The position numbers and the translations under genes are program-made. Below, one piece after another: positions 44,373-52,920 of a stretch of DNA of 64,000 nt (position 1 is its first letter; the number at the start of each line of letters is the position of its first letter). Source of the stretch: Novosphingobium sp. G106. Lineage in GTDB: Bacteria > Pseudomonadota > Alphaproteobacteria > Sphingomonadales > Sphingomonadaceae. The notes beneath the pieces were generated by a model. It was not told the DNA's origin. It ran no database searches and saw nothing but the letters and a program-made list of their open reading frames with translations. The stretch spans positions 3,968,001-4,032,000 of the forward strand of contig NZ_JAHOOZ010000001.1 in assembly GCF_019075875.1 (NCBI RefSeq). Direction: 5' to 3'.

Positions 44373-47095
44373 CAGGCTATCTCCAGTTCTTCGCCGAACA
44401 GGTCTTGCCAGACCGCGGCGACCGCGCCGCGTGCCTGGGCCAGGCTGGCCAGCACGGCATCCCAATCGCTGCATCCGCAGGCCTTGGCAAGCACGCTTCG
44501 TGCTGCGGACGGTGGTTCCCGCGCATCTGGCGCCAGCAGGCGTGCGGTGATCAGCAGGCGCGCCAGCGTCCCGTGCGCAGCGATCATTGCCTCGGGCAAC
44601 AGCCCTTCGGCGATCAGAATGGGAATCGCCTCGCCGAGCCGCGGGATCAGCGCCTTGCCCTCTCTGAGTTGCAGATAGTGGACGATGAATTCGACATCGA
44701 CGAGCCCGCCGCGCGACAGCTTGACGTCAAGCAGGCCCTTGCCCGGCTTGTGCTGCGCCATGGTCGCGCGCATTTCCAGCACGTCCGCCCGCAACTTCGC
44801 CGCATCGCGCGGCGCCTTCAGGACTTCGCTGACTATGCCGCAAAGCGCGTCGCGCGCCTCTGCCGAACCGTAGAGGGGCCGGGCACGGCACAGCGCCATG
44901 TGCTCCCAGGTCCAGGCCTGCTCCTTCTGGTAGCGCTCGAATGAGTCGAAGCTGACCGCGAGCGGCCCCTGGTCGCCCGAAGGCCGCAGCCGGGTATCGA
45001 CCTCGTAGAGAGCGCCTTCCGCGGTCGGCACGCTCAGCGCACCAGTCACGCGCTGGCACAGGCGGTTGTAATAGGCGGTGGCGGCAAGCGGGCGGCGTCC
45101 GTCCGATTCGGCTTCGAAATCGCCGGTGAACAGATAGACCAGGTCGAGGTCAGAGGCGTGGGTCAGCGCGCCGCCGCCCATGCGGCCGAGACCGAGGATG
45201 ACGAGTTCGCTGGCAGCGATGCGGCCGTGGCTGCGCTCGAACTCGGCCAGGGCCGCATCAGTCAGCACCCGAATCGCAGCTTCGGCGACGCGCGCAAGGG
45301 CAGCGGAGATCTCGAGCGGATCGGTCGCGCCTTCGATCAATTGGACGCCGAGAGCAAAACGCTTCTCACCGACGCGGCGGCGGACACGGTCGAGCACGCG
45401 CTCGTAGTCGTCGTCGCACTCGCCGCAGGCGAAGTCCGCAACCAGCGCCTCGACGTCGCCGGGCAGGGCGAAAGCGCTGGCGTCGATCAGCGGGTCGAGC
45501 AGGTCGGTGCGGCGCGCGAGCTCGTCAGCCAGCGGCGGGGCGAGGCTGAGAATGCGCGCGAGCAGTTGCACGAGCGCCGGCCGCGCTTCGAGCAGGTTGA
45601 ACAGGTTGATCGCCGTCGGCAGGTTCGCCAGCAGCTGTTCCCAGCGCAGGAAGGCACGCTCGGGCTCGGGCGCGGCGGCGAGTGCGGCGAGCAGGGCCGG
45701 CTGGATCGCATCGAAGGCCATACGCGCGGCCTCGCTGCGCAGCGCGCGCATCTTGCCCGATCGCCAGCCGTCGATGCGCTGGGCCAGCTCGTCGGCGTCG
45801 GCGAAGCCCAGTCGCGCGAGTTCCTCGGTCAGCGGTTTGCTGCCGACGGGCAGGACATTCCCGCCGAGACTCCCGCCGTTCCCGCCACCATTCCCGCTTG
45901 CTGCGATCAGCGCGTCGTAGCGCTCGCCGACCGCCTGGGTGATGCGGGTGATCTCGCTCAGGAGTGCATCGCTGTCGGGCAGGCCCTCAAGCTTCGCCAC
46001 GCCCTCGATGGCCGCCCATTCGCTCGGCAAAGCATGCGTCTGCTGGTCGGCGACCATCTGCAGCCGGTGTTCGAGCGTGCGCAGCCGGTCGTAGCTGTCG
46101 CCAAGGAGCTGCGCATCGTCGGCGGGAATGATTCCCGCCGCAGCCAAAGCATCGAGCGTGGCGCGCGTGCCGCGCAGCCGCAGCGCTGGATTGCGCCCGC
46201 CATGGATCAACTGGTGCGTCTGGGCATAGAATTCGATCTCGCGGATCCCGCCCCGGCCCTTCTTCAGATCGAAGTTCGGCCCTACGGTCCAGGCTTGGCG
46301 GGTGTTCGAGCGGATCTGCGACGTCAGCCGGCCGATCTCGGCGATCGCGCCGAAGTCCAGGCTCTTGCGCCAGACGAAAGGCCGGATCGCCGCGAGGAAG
46401 GCTTCACCCGCTCCAATATCACCCGCGCACGCGCGCGCGCGAATGAAGGCCGCGCGTTCCCAGGCGAGCGCCGAGCTTTCGTAATGGGTCAGCGCCGCCT
46501 CGATCGGAATCGCCAGCGGGCTGACTTCGGACGCCGGCCGCAAGCGCAGGTCGACGCGGAAGACATAGCCGTCGCCCGTCACCCGGCCGAGAGTCTCGAC
46601 GACGGCACGTGCGACGCGGTCCGCCGCCTCGCCCGGCTCGTCGCGCTCGCGACGGGGGAGCAGCGCGGGATCATAGAGCAGGATCGGATCGATGTCCGAG
46701 CTGTAGTTGAGCTCGCAGGCGCCGTGCTTGCCGAGCGCCAGCGCGATGAAGCCGGCGGGCTCGGCATCGGGCACGCGGCGGCGGATGGCCTCGGCGATGG
46801 CTGCGTCCATCGCGCGGTCGGCGAACAGCGAGAGTTCGCCGGTGACTCGCGCCACGGGGAAGGCGCCCGCCAGGTCGCCGATCGCCAACGCCAATGCCAA
46901 TGCCAGCCGCTCGCGCCGCAGCGCCACGCCGACCTCCTCCACGCCCTCGCCCTGTCGCGTGGCCCAGGCCAGCGCTGCCTTGCCCTCGCCAGCCGCCAGC
47001 AGCGCGACGAGATCGGGCAGCCGGTCCATCGCGCGCGAAAGGAAAGGCGCATGGGCTTCGGCGCGGGCTAGGGCTCCTGTCCAGTCGGCAGTCAT
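44372..47095 (-). CDS. glnE: Bifunctional glutamine synthetase adenylyltransferase/deadenylase
   Basis: A 907-residue GlnE that adenylylates and deadenylylates glutamine synthetase in response to PII and glutamine. The two nucleotidyltransferase domains are visible: the N-terminal one with LGKHGACELNYSSDIDPILL (residues 121-140) and the C-terminal one near residue 650 with GLGRMGGGALTHASDLDLVY. Both retain the GSxxD-x-D pattern. The start at 47095 is chosen because homologues begin close to MTADWTGALARA; a GTG at 47158 is possible. It overlaps bcp by one base and is divergent from the M28 peptidase gene. Confidence 0.94.
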   Translation of the reverse strand: MTADWTGALARAEAHAPFLSRAMDRLPDLVALLAAGEGKAALAWATRQGEGVEEVGVALRRERLALALALAIGDLAGAFPVARVTGELSLFADRAMDAAIAEAIRRRVPDAEPAGFIALALGKHGACELNYSSDIDPILLYDPALLPRRERDEPGEAADRVARAVVETLGRVTGDGYVFRVDLRLRPASEVSPLAIPIEAALTHYESSALAWERAAFIRARACAGDIGAGEAFLAAIRPFVWRKSLDFGAIAEIGRLTSQIRSNTRQAWTVGPNFDLKKGRGGIREIEFYAQTHQLIHGGRNPALRLRGTRATLDALAAAGIIPADDAQLLGDSYDRLRTLEHRLQMVADQQTHALPSEWAAIEGVAKLEGLPDSDALLSEITRITQAVGERYDALIAASGNGGGNGGSLGGNVLPVGSKPLTEELARLGFADADELAQRIDGWRSGKMRALRSEAARMAFDAIQPALLAALAAAPEPERAFLRWEQLLANLPTAINLFNLLEARPALVQLLARILSLAPPLADELARRTDLLDPLIDASAFALPGDVEALVADFACGECDDDYERVLDRVRRRVGEKRFALGVQLIEGATDPLEISAALARVAEAAIRVLTDAALAEFERSHGRIAASELVILGLGRMGGGALTHASDLDLVYLFTGDFEAESDGRRPLAATAYYNRLCQRVTGALSVPTAEGALYEVDTRLRPSGDQGPLAVSFDSFERYQKEQAWTWEHMALCRARPLYGSAEARDALCGIVSEVLKAPRDAAKLRADVLEMRATMAQHKPGKGLLDVKLSRGGLVDVEFIVHYLQLREGKALIPRLGEAIPILIAEGLLPEAMIAAHGTLARLLITARLLAPDAREPPSAARSVLAKACGCSDWDAVLASLAQARGAVAAVWQDLFGEELEIA

Positions 47096-47192
47096 GACCT
47101 CTGACTGCCCGCACACGGCGCGCAGAGCAAGCTGCCTTGTCGCCTGCCGCACGCTCACCTAAAGCCGCCTTGCCTGCCCCCCCCCACAGGAT

Positions 47193-48842
47193 ATGACCTT
47201 CATGAAACCAGCGCTTTCCGCCCTGACCGTCCTTTCGATCCTGCTCGCCGCGCCGGCGCTGGCCGCCGAGCCGCAGATCGATGTGCCGCTGATGAAGCGC
47301 GTGGTCGAGCGGCTGTCGGCCGACGACCTCGAAGGCCGCGCACCCAGCACCGCGGTCGAGCCCAAGGTACTCGACACGATCATCGCCGCGTTCAAGGCGG
47401 CCGGGCTGCAACCGGGCAAGGATGGCTGGCTGCAGGACGTGCCGACCGTGGAAGTCACCGGCAGTCACCATTCGCCGCTGGCAATCACCGGTGGCACCGC
47501 ACCGCTGAGCTTCGCCGTGGGCAAGGACTATGTCGCGAACAGCTATCGCCTGCTTCCCAGGACCGACATCCAGGGCGCCGAGCTGGTCTTCGTCGGCTAT
47601 GGCATCAATGCCCCGGAGCTCGGCTGGAACGACTATGCGGGCATCGACATGCACGGCAAGATCGCCGTGATCCTGGTCAACGACCCCGACTACCAGACCG
47701 AAGGCGAGCAGGGCCTCTTCAAGGGCCGCCGCATGACCTGGTACGGCCGCTGGCCCTACAAGTACGAGGAAGCCGCCCGCCAAGGGGCCAAAGGCGCGCT
47801 GATCGTCCACGAAACCTTCCCCGCCGCCTATGGCTGGAACGTCCTGCAATCGAGCGGGACCAGCCCGCAGTACTTCGTCCAGTCGCCCAACGACGGGATG
47901 GACCAGACCGAGGTCAACGGCTGGATCCAGCTGCCCGTCGCGCAGAAGATCTTCGCCGCCGCGGGCAAGGACTTCGCCGGCCTCAGCGCCGCTGCCCGGC
48001 AAAAGGGCTTCAAGGCCGTGCCGCTGGGCCTCAAGGCCAGCCTGTCGTTCGACAACGCTGTTCGCCGCTCGGTCTCGCACAATGTCGTCGGCGTGCTGCC
48101 GGGAACGACGAGGCCAGACGAATATGTGCTCTATTCGGCCCACTGGGACCACCTCGGCCACTGCACGCCCGATGCCAGCGGCGACGACATCTGCAACGGC
48201 GCGGTCGATAATGCGACCGGGGTCGCCGCGCTGACGGCGATCGCCAAGGCCAGTGCCGCGGCCGGACGCGCGCCGCGCAGCCAGGTGTTCCTGGCGGTCA
48301 CGCTCGAGGAATCGGGTCTGCTCGGTTCGGAATTTTATGCGCGGCATCCGGTCTATCCGCTGGCCAAGACCGTCGGCGGCGTGAACATGGACGCGCTGGA
48401 CCCCGGCGGCCGCGCGCGCGACTACTCGCTGACCGGCGGCGACAAGTCCGACCTGACCGCGTTGTTCCGCGCGGCGTTGGCCGACATGGGCCTCAAGGAA
48501 ACGCCCGAGGACCACGCAGAGCGCGGCAGCTACTACCGGTCGGACCATTTCAGCTTCGCCAAGCGCGGCGTGCCGATGTTCGACCTCTCGCGCGGCACCG
48601 ACCTTTTCGTCGGTGGCAAGGCAGCCGGCGACGCGGCCCACGAAGACTACGTCAAGAACCGCTACCACGGCCCGAACGACGAATATTCGCCCGACTGGGA
48701 CTGGTCAGGCATCACCGAGGACGTGACGTTGTTCTATCGCCTCGGCCACGATCTCGCGATCAGCAGCGCCTGGCCGAACTGGCACCCTGACGACGAATTC
48801 CGCCGCGTGCGCGACGCGAGCCGGGCTACGGTGACGAAATGA
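47193..48842 (+). CDS. M28-family metallopeptidase
   Basis: A 549-residue exported aminopeptidase-like protein. A signal peptide (about residues 1-24, ending PALA) is followed by a PA-insert domain (about 125-210, with IAVILVNDPDYQTEG) and the peptidase domain with two-zinc ligands in LYSAHWDHLGHC, NGAVDNATGVAAL, LAVTLEESGLLGSEFY, VGGVNMDALDPG and YYRSDHFSFAKRG. Length and domain order match M28 peptidases of the glutamate carboxypeptidase/PgcP type in sphingomonads. A run of nine C lies just upstream of the CAGGATATG start. Its stop overlaps the agmatine deiminase start. Confidence 0.92.
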   Translation: MTFMKPALSALTVLSILLAAPALAAEPQIDVPLMKRVVERLSADDLEGRAPSTAVEPKVLDTIIAAFKAAGLQPGKDGWLQDVPTVEVTGSHHSPLAITGGTAPLSFAVGKDYVANSYRLLPRTDIQGAELVFVGYGINAPELGWNDYAGIDMHGKIAVILVNDPDYQTEGEQGLFKGRRMTWYGRWPYKYEEAARQGAKGALIVHETFPAAYGWNVLQSSGTSPQYFVQSPNDGMDQTEVNGWIQLPVAQKIFAAAGKDFAGLSAAARQKGFKAVPLGLKASLSFDNAVRRSVSHNVVGVLPGTTRPDEYVLYSAHWDHLGHCTPDASGDDICNGAVDNATGVAALTAIAKASAAAGRAPRSQVFLAVTLEESGLLGSEFYARHPVYPLAKTVGGVNMDALDPGGRARDYSLTGGDKSDLTALFRAALADMGLKETPEDHAERGSYYRSDHFSFAKRGVPMFDLSRGTDLFVGGKAAGDAAHEDYVKNRYHGPNDEYSPDWDWSGITEDVTLFYRLGHDLAISSAWPNWHPDDEFRRVRDASRATVTK

Positions 48843-49819
48843 CCTTCAGCTTTCCCCCCGAATGGCACCCGCAGGACTGGCTGTGGATCGGCTTCCCGCA
48901 CGATGCCGAGGAATGGCCGGGTTTTCTAGACGCAGCGCAGGCCCAGATCGCGGCCTTCGCGGGCGCCGTCGCCGAAAGCGGGCAGGAGGTGCGGCTGATC
49001 GTGCGCAGCGAGGCCAACGAGGCGCGGGCGCGGAGGCTGGTTGGCAGCAAGGTCACGCTCGAACGCCGTACCTATGGTGATGTCTGGCTGCGCGATACCG
49101 GGCCGCTGGTGAGGACAGACGGTGCGGGTGGTCGCCGGGCGCGGCGCTTCGGCTTCAACGGCTGGGGCGGGAAGTACCTGATGGAAGGTGATCAGACGAT
49201 CGGCGCCGAACTGGCGCGCGATGCCGGTCTCGAAATCGACACGTCGGACTGGATCCTCGAAGGCGGCGCGATCGACACCGACGGCGCAGGCGTGGTCGCC
49301 ACGACCGAGCAGTGCCTGCTCAATCCCAACCGCAACCCGCAACTGTCGCGCGGCGAGATCGAGCGCCAGCTCTGCGCCGATCTCGGTTTCGAGCGCGTGC
49401 TGTGGCTCGGCGACGGGTTGATCAACGACCACACCGACGGCCACGTCGACAATCTCGCACGCTTCGTCGCGCCCGGCGTGCTGGCGCTGCCGCGCGCCAA
49501 CGGGGCGAACGATCCCAACGCGGCGATCTATGCCGACGCCAAAGCGCGCGCCGAGGCCTTCGGCGTGACCGTGCGCGAAGTGCCCTCGCCCGGCCTGCTG
49601 GAGCGTGACGGGCGGATCGAGCCGGCGAGCTACATGAACTTCGCGATCACCTCGAAGCTCGTCGTCGTACCGACTTTCGGCATGGCGATGGATGCCGAAG
49701 GCGTGGCCGCGGTGGCAGAGCTATTCCCCGATCGCGATTGCCTAGGTCTGCCCGCCGATGCCGTGCTCGCGGGCGGCGGCGGCTTCCACTGCGCAAGCCA
49801 GCAGATGCCTTCGGCATAG
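48839..49819 (+). CDS. aguA: Agmatine deiminase family protein
   Basis: A 326-residue amidinotransferase-fold hydrolase of the agmatine deiminase/peptidyl-arginine deiminase family (PF04371), which converts agmatine to N-carbamoylputrescine. Catalytic residues are visible in YGDVWLRDTGPLVRTDG (Asp), NDHTDGHVDNLARF (His and Asp) and the terminal GGGGFHCASQQMPSA (nucleophilic Cys). It is somewhat shorter than typical AguA (about 350-370). It overlaps the M28 peptidase stop as ATGA, so both genes are co-translated; a peptidase producing arginine-derived substrates would be a logical partner, which is inference. Confidence 0.9.
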   Translation: MTFSFPPEWHPQDWLWIGFPHDAEEWPGFLDAAQAQIAAFAGAVAESGQEVRLIVRSEANEARARRLVGSKVTLERRTYGDVWLRDTGPLVRTDGAGGRRARRFGFNGWGGKYLMEGDQTIGAELARDAGLEIDTSDWILEGGAIDTDGAGVVATTEQCLLNPNRNPQLSRGEIERQLCADLGFERVLWLGDGLINDHTDGHVDNLARFVAPGVLALPRANGANDPNAAIYADAKARAEAFGVTVREVPSPGLLERDGRIEPASYMNFAITSKLVVVPTFGMAMDAEGVAAVAELFPDRDCLGLPADAVLAGGGGFHCASQQMPSA

Positions 49820-49833
49820 GCTAAAACCGGCTA

Positions 49834-49916
49834 TCCTGAGCTTGTCGAAGGACTGTCCTGTTCTTGAGGCAGTACCGGTTGTCGCCAGAAAAGTGCAGCC
49901 CTTCGACAAGCTCAGG
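49834..49916. repeat. REP-type inverted repeat pair
   Basis: Two perfect 17-base inverted copies, cctgagcttgtcgaagg (49834-49850) and ccttcgacaagctcagg (49900-49916), are separated by 49 bases. The word is recognised as a very common sphingomonad repeat, usually in intergenic regions and often paired as here. It lies 15 bases after the aguA stop codon, so it could also act as a transcript-end hairpin. Confidence 0.85.
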
Positions 49917-49968
49917 GAGCCGGAAAAACGTTTACGGTTCAGCAATGCCTCGGGCGCATGATCGAGCA

Positions 49969-50094
49969 ATGGCACGAGTCATCGCCCTCACCCGCACCGC
50001 CCGGCAGGAGCCGCTCGAAGCCTTGCGCATATTGATCGTCTGCGGCTGCGCGCTCGCGTTGATCGCCGCCGGCGAGGCCTTGCCCTTCTTCTAA
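49969..50094 (+). CDS. Possible small single-helix membrane protein
   Basis: A 41-codon frame downstream of the REP element. The product has a basic start (MARVIALTRTARQEPLEALR) followed by one hydrophobic segment (ILIVCGCALALIAAGEALPF, residues 21-40). An ATG 24 bases upstream is in frame, so the start is uncertain, and no strong ribosome-binding site is seen. It overlaps the GNAT gene stop by four bases on the opposite strand. A membrane-compatible composition is the only positive evidence. Confidence 0.35.
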   Translation: MARVIALTRTARQEPLEALRILIVCGCALALIAAGEALPFF

Positions 50095-50534
50095 GCCCTC
50101 GCCGGTCCTGCATAGCGCAGGTGGACGATCGGATAGGGTCGCCCGTCCGAATCCAGCTCCGACCGCCCGATCCGCACAAAGCCGCGCGCCTCGTAGAACG
50201 GCAGCGCATTGCTCGCCTGCTCATTGGCATCGACCAGCGCCGCGGGCGCCAGCGTCAGCGCATGGGCGATCAGCGCAGAACCGAACCCGCGGCCATGTAC
50301 GGCGGGATCGACGAACAGCGCGTCGATCATGTCACCGTCCATCACCAAGAAGCCGACCGGCAGGTCGGCATCGTCGACGATCCAGAGCGGAGCTTCGGGC
50401 AGGAAGCCCGAGACGATCCCGTCGATCTCCTGCCGGTGTTCGGCGCTGAGGAAACCGTGCGTTGCATCGACCGCCGCGCGCCAGATCGCCAGCGCGCGCG
50501 GAACGTCCGCCGAAGTACCGGGCCGAACCTTCAC
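50091..50534 (-). CDS. GNAT-family N-acetyltransferase
   Basis: A 147-residue GCN5-related acetyltransferase. The acetyl-CoA-binding motif A is [20 protein letters not shown] (about residues 71-90), preceded by [20 protein letters not shown] and followed by [20 protein letters not shown] (motif B). It starts at GTG (50534), overlapping the thrS stop codon by four bases, so it is co-translated with thrS. The acceptor substrate is unknown; small-molecule or ribosomal-protein acetylation are both possible. Confidence 0.86.
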   Translation of the reverse strand: MKVRPGTSADVPRALAIWRAAVDATHGFLSAEHRQEIDGIVSGFLPEAPLWIVDDADLPVGFLVMDGDMIDALFVDPAVHGRGFGSALIAHALTLAPAALVDANEQASNALPFYEARGFVRIGRSELDSDGRPYPIVHLRYAGPARA

Positions 50535-52522
50535 CGCAGATCAGGCGGAGTCGCCTCCGCCTTCAGCATGGCGATCGCCTCGTCCAGCGGCATGAAGCGC
50601 TGGCGCTCTTCGCCCAGCGTGCGGATCGCGACGGTGCCTTCCTCGGCCTCGCGCTTGCCGACGACCAGCAGGTGCGGGACCTTGGCGACCGAGTGCTCGC
50701 GCACCTTGTAGTTGATCTTCTCGTTGCGCAGGTCGGTCTCGGCGCGCAGGCCCGCGGCCTTGAGCTTCTCGGCCACTTCGGCGGCATAAGGATCGGCGTC
50801 GGAGACGATCGTCGCCACCACCGCCTGCACCGGCGCCAGCCAGACGGGCAGCTTGCCGGCGAAGTGCTCGATCAGGATGCCGATGAAGCGCTCGTAGGAG
50901 CCGAAGATCGCGCGGTGGAGCATCACCGGGCGGTGCTTCTCGCCGTCCTCGCCGATGTAGTTGGCGTCGAGCCGCTCGGGCAGCATGCGGTCCGACTGGA
51001 TCGTGCCGACCTGCCAGGTGCGGCCGATCGCGTCGGTGAGGTGCCATTCGAGCTTGGGCGCATAGAAGGCGCCTTCGCCCGGCAGCTCTTCCCAGCCATA
51101 TTCGGGCGTGGCGAGGCCCGCCGCGATCACGGCGTCGCGCAGCTCGGCTTCGGCGATGTCCCACTGCTCTTCGGTGCCGATGCGGTTGTCGGGCCGCAGC
51201 GCCAGCTTGATCGCATAGGTGAAGCCGAAGTCCTTGTAGACCCGGTCCGCGAGCGCGCAGAACGTGCGGACTTCATCGACGATCTGGTCCTCGCGGCAGA
51301 ACAGGTGGCCGTCGTCCTGGGTGAACTGGCGCACGCGCATCAGGCCGTGCAGCGCGCCGTGCGGCTCGTTGCGGTGGCAGCAGCCGTTCTCGACGAGGCG
51401 CAGCGGCAGGTCGCGGTAGGACTTGATGCCCTGCTTGAAGATCAGGATGTGCGCCGGGCAGTTCATCGGCTTGAGCGCCATCCACTCGGCGTGGTCCGAG
51501 ACCAGCGGTCCCTCGTCCTCGACATTGGGGATCTCGTCGGGGATGACGAACATGTTCTCGCGGTACTTGCCCCAGTGGCCAGACTTCTCCCACTGACGCG
51601 CGTCCATCACCTGCGGCGTCTTGACCTCGAGGCACTCGGCCTCGGTGATCGCGCGGCGCATGTAGTCTTCGAGCGCGCGGTAGATGACGTAGCCCTTGGG
51701 ATGCCAGAAGACCGAGCCGTGGGCTTCGGCCTGGAGGTGGAACAGGTCCATCTCCTGCCCAAGCTTGCGGTGATCGCGCTTGGCCGCTTCCTCGAGCCGG
51801 AGGAGATGCGCTTCGAGCTGCTTCTTGTTGAGCCAGCCCGTGCCGTAGATGCGGCTCAGCATCGCGTTCTTCTGATCGCCGCGCCAATAGGCGCCCGACA
51901 CGCGCGTCAGCTTGAACGCGGCGGGATCGAGTTTGCCCGTCGAGGGCAGGTGCGGGCCGCGACACATGTCGTACCAGTCCGATCCGCTGTGATAGACGGT
52001 CAGCTCCTCGCCCTGCGGCAGCTCGGCGGCCCATTCGGCCTTGAAGCTCTCGCCCGCGGCCTTCCACTTGGCGATCAGGTCATCGCGCTGCACGACTTCG
52101 CGCACCAGCGGCTTGTTGGCGGCGATGATCCGGCGCATCTCGGCCTCGATCGCCGGCAGGTCTTCGTCGGTGAACGGTCGAGCCGCGGGCGCGAAGTCGT
52201 AGTAGAAGCCATCGTCCGTCGAGGGGCCGAAGGTGATCTGCGTGCCGGGGAACAGCGCCTGTACGGCTTCGGCCAGGACGTGGGCGTAATCGTGCCGCGC
52301 GAGGTCGAGCGCCTCTGCCTCGTCCTTCGCCGTCACCAGCGCCAGCGAGGCATCGCCCGTGAACGGCCGCGACAGGTCGACGAGCTCACCGTCGATCTTC
52401 GCCGCCAGCGCCGCTTTGGCGAGGCCCGGCCCGATCGCCGCGGCGACGTCTGCGGGAGTCGAGCCGGCCGGCATCTCGCGCACGGATCCATCGGGCAGGC
52501 TGATCTTCAGAAGTTCGGTCAT
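50531..52522 (-). CDS. thrS: Threonyl-tRNA synthetase
   Basis: A 663-residue class II threonyl-tRNA synthetase with all standard domains: TGS domain (about residues 1-60, [20 protein letters not shown]), editing domain with [19 protein letters not shown] and [17 protein letters not shown], the catalytic core with [14 protein letters not shown] (zinc Cys), [14 protein letters not shown] and the anticodon-binding domain at the C-terminus. The ATG at 52522 gives the family N-terminus; a GTG two codons upstream is possible. A 25-codon threonine-rich frame and two competing hairpins lie in its 5' leader. It overlaps the downstream GNAT gene. Confidence 0.97.
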   Translation of the reverse strand: MTELLKISLPDGSVREMPAGSTPADVAAAIGPGLAKAALAAKIDGELVDLSRPFTGDASLALVTAKDEAEALDLARHDYAHVLAEAVQALFPGTQITFGPSTDDGFYYDFAPAARPFTDEDLPAIEAEMRRIIAANKPLVREVVQRDDLIAKWKAAGESFKAEWAAELPQGEELTVYHSGSDWYDMCRGPHLPSTGKLDPAAFKLTRVSGAYWRGDQKNAMLSRIYGTGWLNKKQLEAHLLRLEEAAKRDHRKLGQEMDLFHLQAEAHGSVFWHPKGYVIYRALEDYMRRAITEAECLEVKTPQVMDARQWEKSGHWGKYRENMFVIPDEIPNVEDEGPLVSDHAEWMALKPMNCPAHILIFKQGIKSYRDLPLRLVENGCCHRNEPHGALHGLMRVRQFTQDDGHLFCREDQIVDEVRTFCALADRVYKDFGFTYAIKLALRPDNRIGTEEQWDIAEAELRDAVIAAGLATPEYGWEELPGEGAFYAPKLEWHLTDAIGRTWQVGTIQSDRMLPERLDANYIGEDGEKHRPVMLHRAIFGSYERFIGILIEHFAGKLPVWLAPVQAVVATIVSDADPYAAEVAEKLKAAGLRAETDLRNEKINYKVREHSVAKVPHLLVVGKREAEEGTVAIRTLGEERQRFMPLDEAIAMLKAEATPPDLR

Positions 52523-52579
52523 TCTCACTCTCGATCGAATTTTGCGGCGGTTTGGCAGAAAGCCCGACGCACCGGAAGG

Positions 52580-52642
52580 GGCGGCGTCTGTCAGTCAGGT
52601 TCGAAAAGGAGACGCCGCCTGTCCGAACCCGGACGGCGGCGT
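52580..52642 (-). promoter_or_regulatory. Two mutually exclusive hairpins in the thrS leader (attenuator-like)
   Basis: In transcript order, an antiterminator-like hairpin pairs 52630-52642 with 52612-52625 (13 bp with one bulged base at 52620 and an AACC loop on the plus strand). It competes with a second hairpin pairing 52610-52619 (agacgccgcc) with 52580-52589 (ggcggcgtct), a perfect 10-bp stem with a 20-base loop. They share 52612-52619, so only one can form. A weaker pairing of the leader-peptide region (52656-52660 and 52670-52674) with 52635-52650 supplies the protecting 1:2 element. The second hairpin lacks a T-tract, so intrinsic termination is uncertain; Rho or translational control are alternatives. 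Confidence 0.65.
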
Positions 52643-52651
52643 GCCGGCGCG

Positions 52652-52729
52652 CTAGGCGCCCGCGACGAACCGCCCCCGGTTGCCCGGGGTGGTGGTAGTG
52701 CTCGGCGCAAGGGAGAATACGCGTGCCAT
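52652..52729 (-). CDS. Threonine-rich leader peptide of thrS
   Basis: A 25-codon frame, ATG to TAG, encoding MARVFSLAPSTTTTPGNRGR then FVAGA. Codons 11-14 are ACT ACC ACC ACC, four consecutive threonine codons at plus-strand 52688-52699, the amino acid charged by the downstream enzyme. Its stop codon lies about ten bases before the arm 52635-52642 of the first hairpin, so a ribosome at the stop would cover that arm. It begins only a few bases after the predicted transcription start and has no clear Shine-Dalgarno site, so it may be nearly leaderless. Position, threonine run and downstream structures together support a true leader peptide. Confidence 0.7.
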   Translation of the reverse strand: MARVFSLAPSTTTTPGNRGRFVAGA

Positions 52730-52737
52730 CACGGCCC

Positions 52738-52765
52738 GATTAGCACGGCGGCCGGCGCGGCTCAA
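52738..52765 (-). promoter_or_regulatory. Predicted thrS promoter
   Basis: On the minus strand a -35-like TTGAGC (52760-52765) and a -10-like GCTAAT (52739-52744, or CTAATC shifted by one) are 15-16 bases apart. Transcription would begin near 52731-52733, two to four bases before the leader-peptide ATG. Both hexamers match four of six consensus positions, so this is a moderate prediction. Confidence 0.4.
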
Positions 52766-52920
52766 GCGCGGCTAATATGACAGAAAAATGGCAGAAATCT
52801 GAGGTTTTGCTTCATAACTTAGGGAGAATTTCTCAACCATTGGCGCGTAGCTGGATCGCGTTCGGTGAACATGCCGGCCGCAGCGACGCGAGCCGGCCAA
52901 AAAAGTCGATGAGGTCGTTA

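Noticed and set aside
45158..47071. Open frame of 637 codons on the plus strand opposite glnE
   Set aside because: Shadow of glnE in the complementary frame; no motifs or ribosome-binding site.
47177..47185. Run of nine C before the M28 peptidase start as a phase-variation tract
   Set aside because: It lies outside the coding frame and not clearly between promoter boxes; no evidence that its length would change expression.
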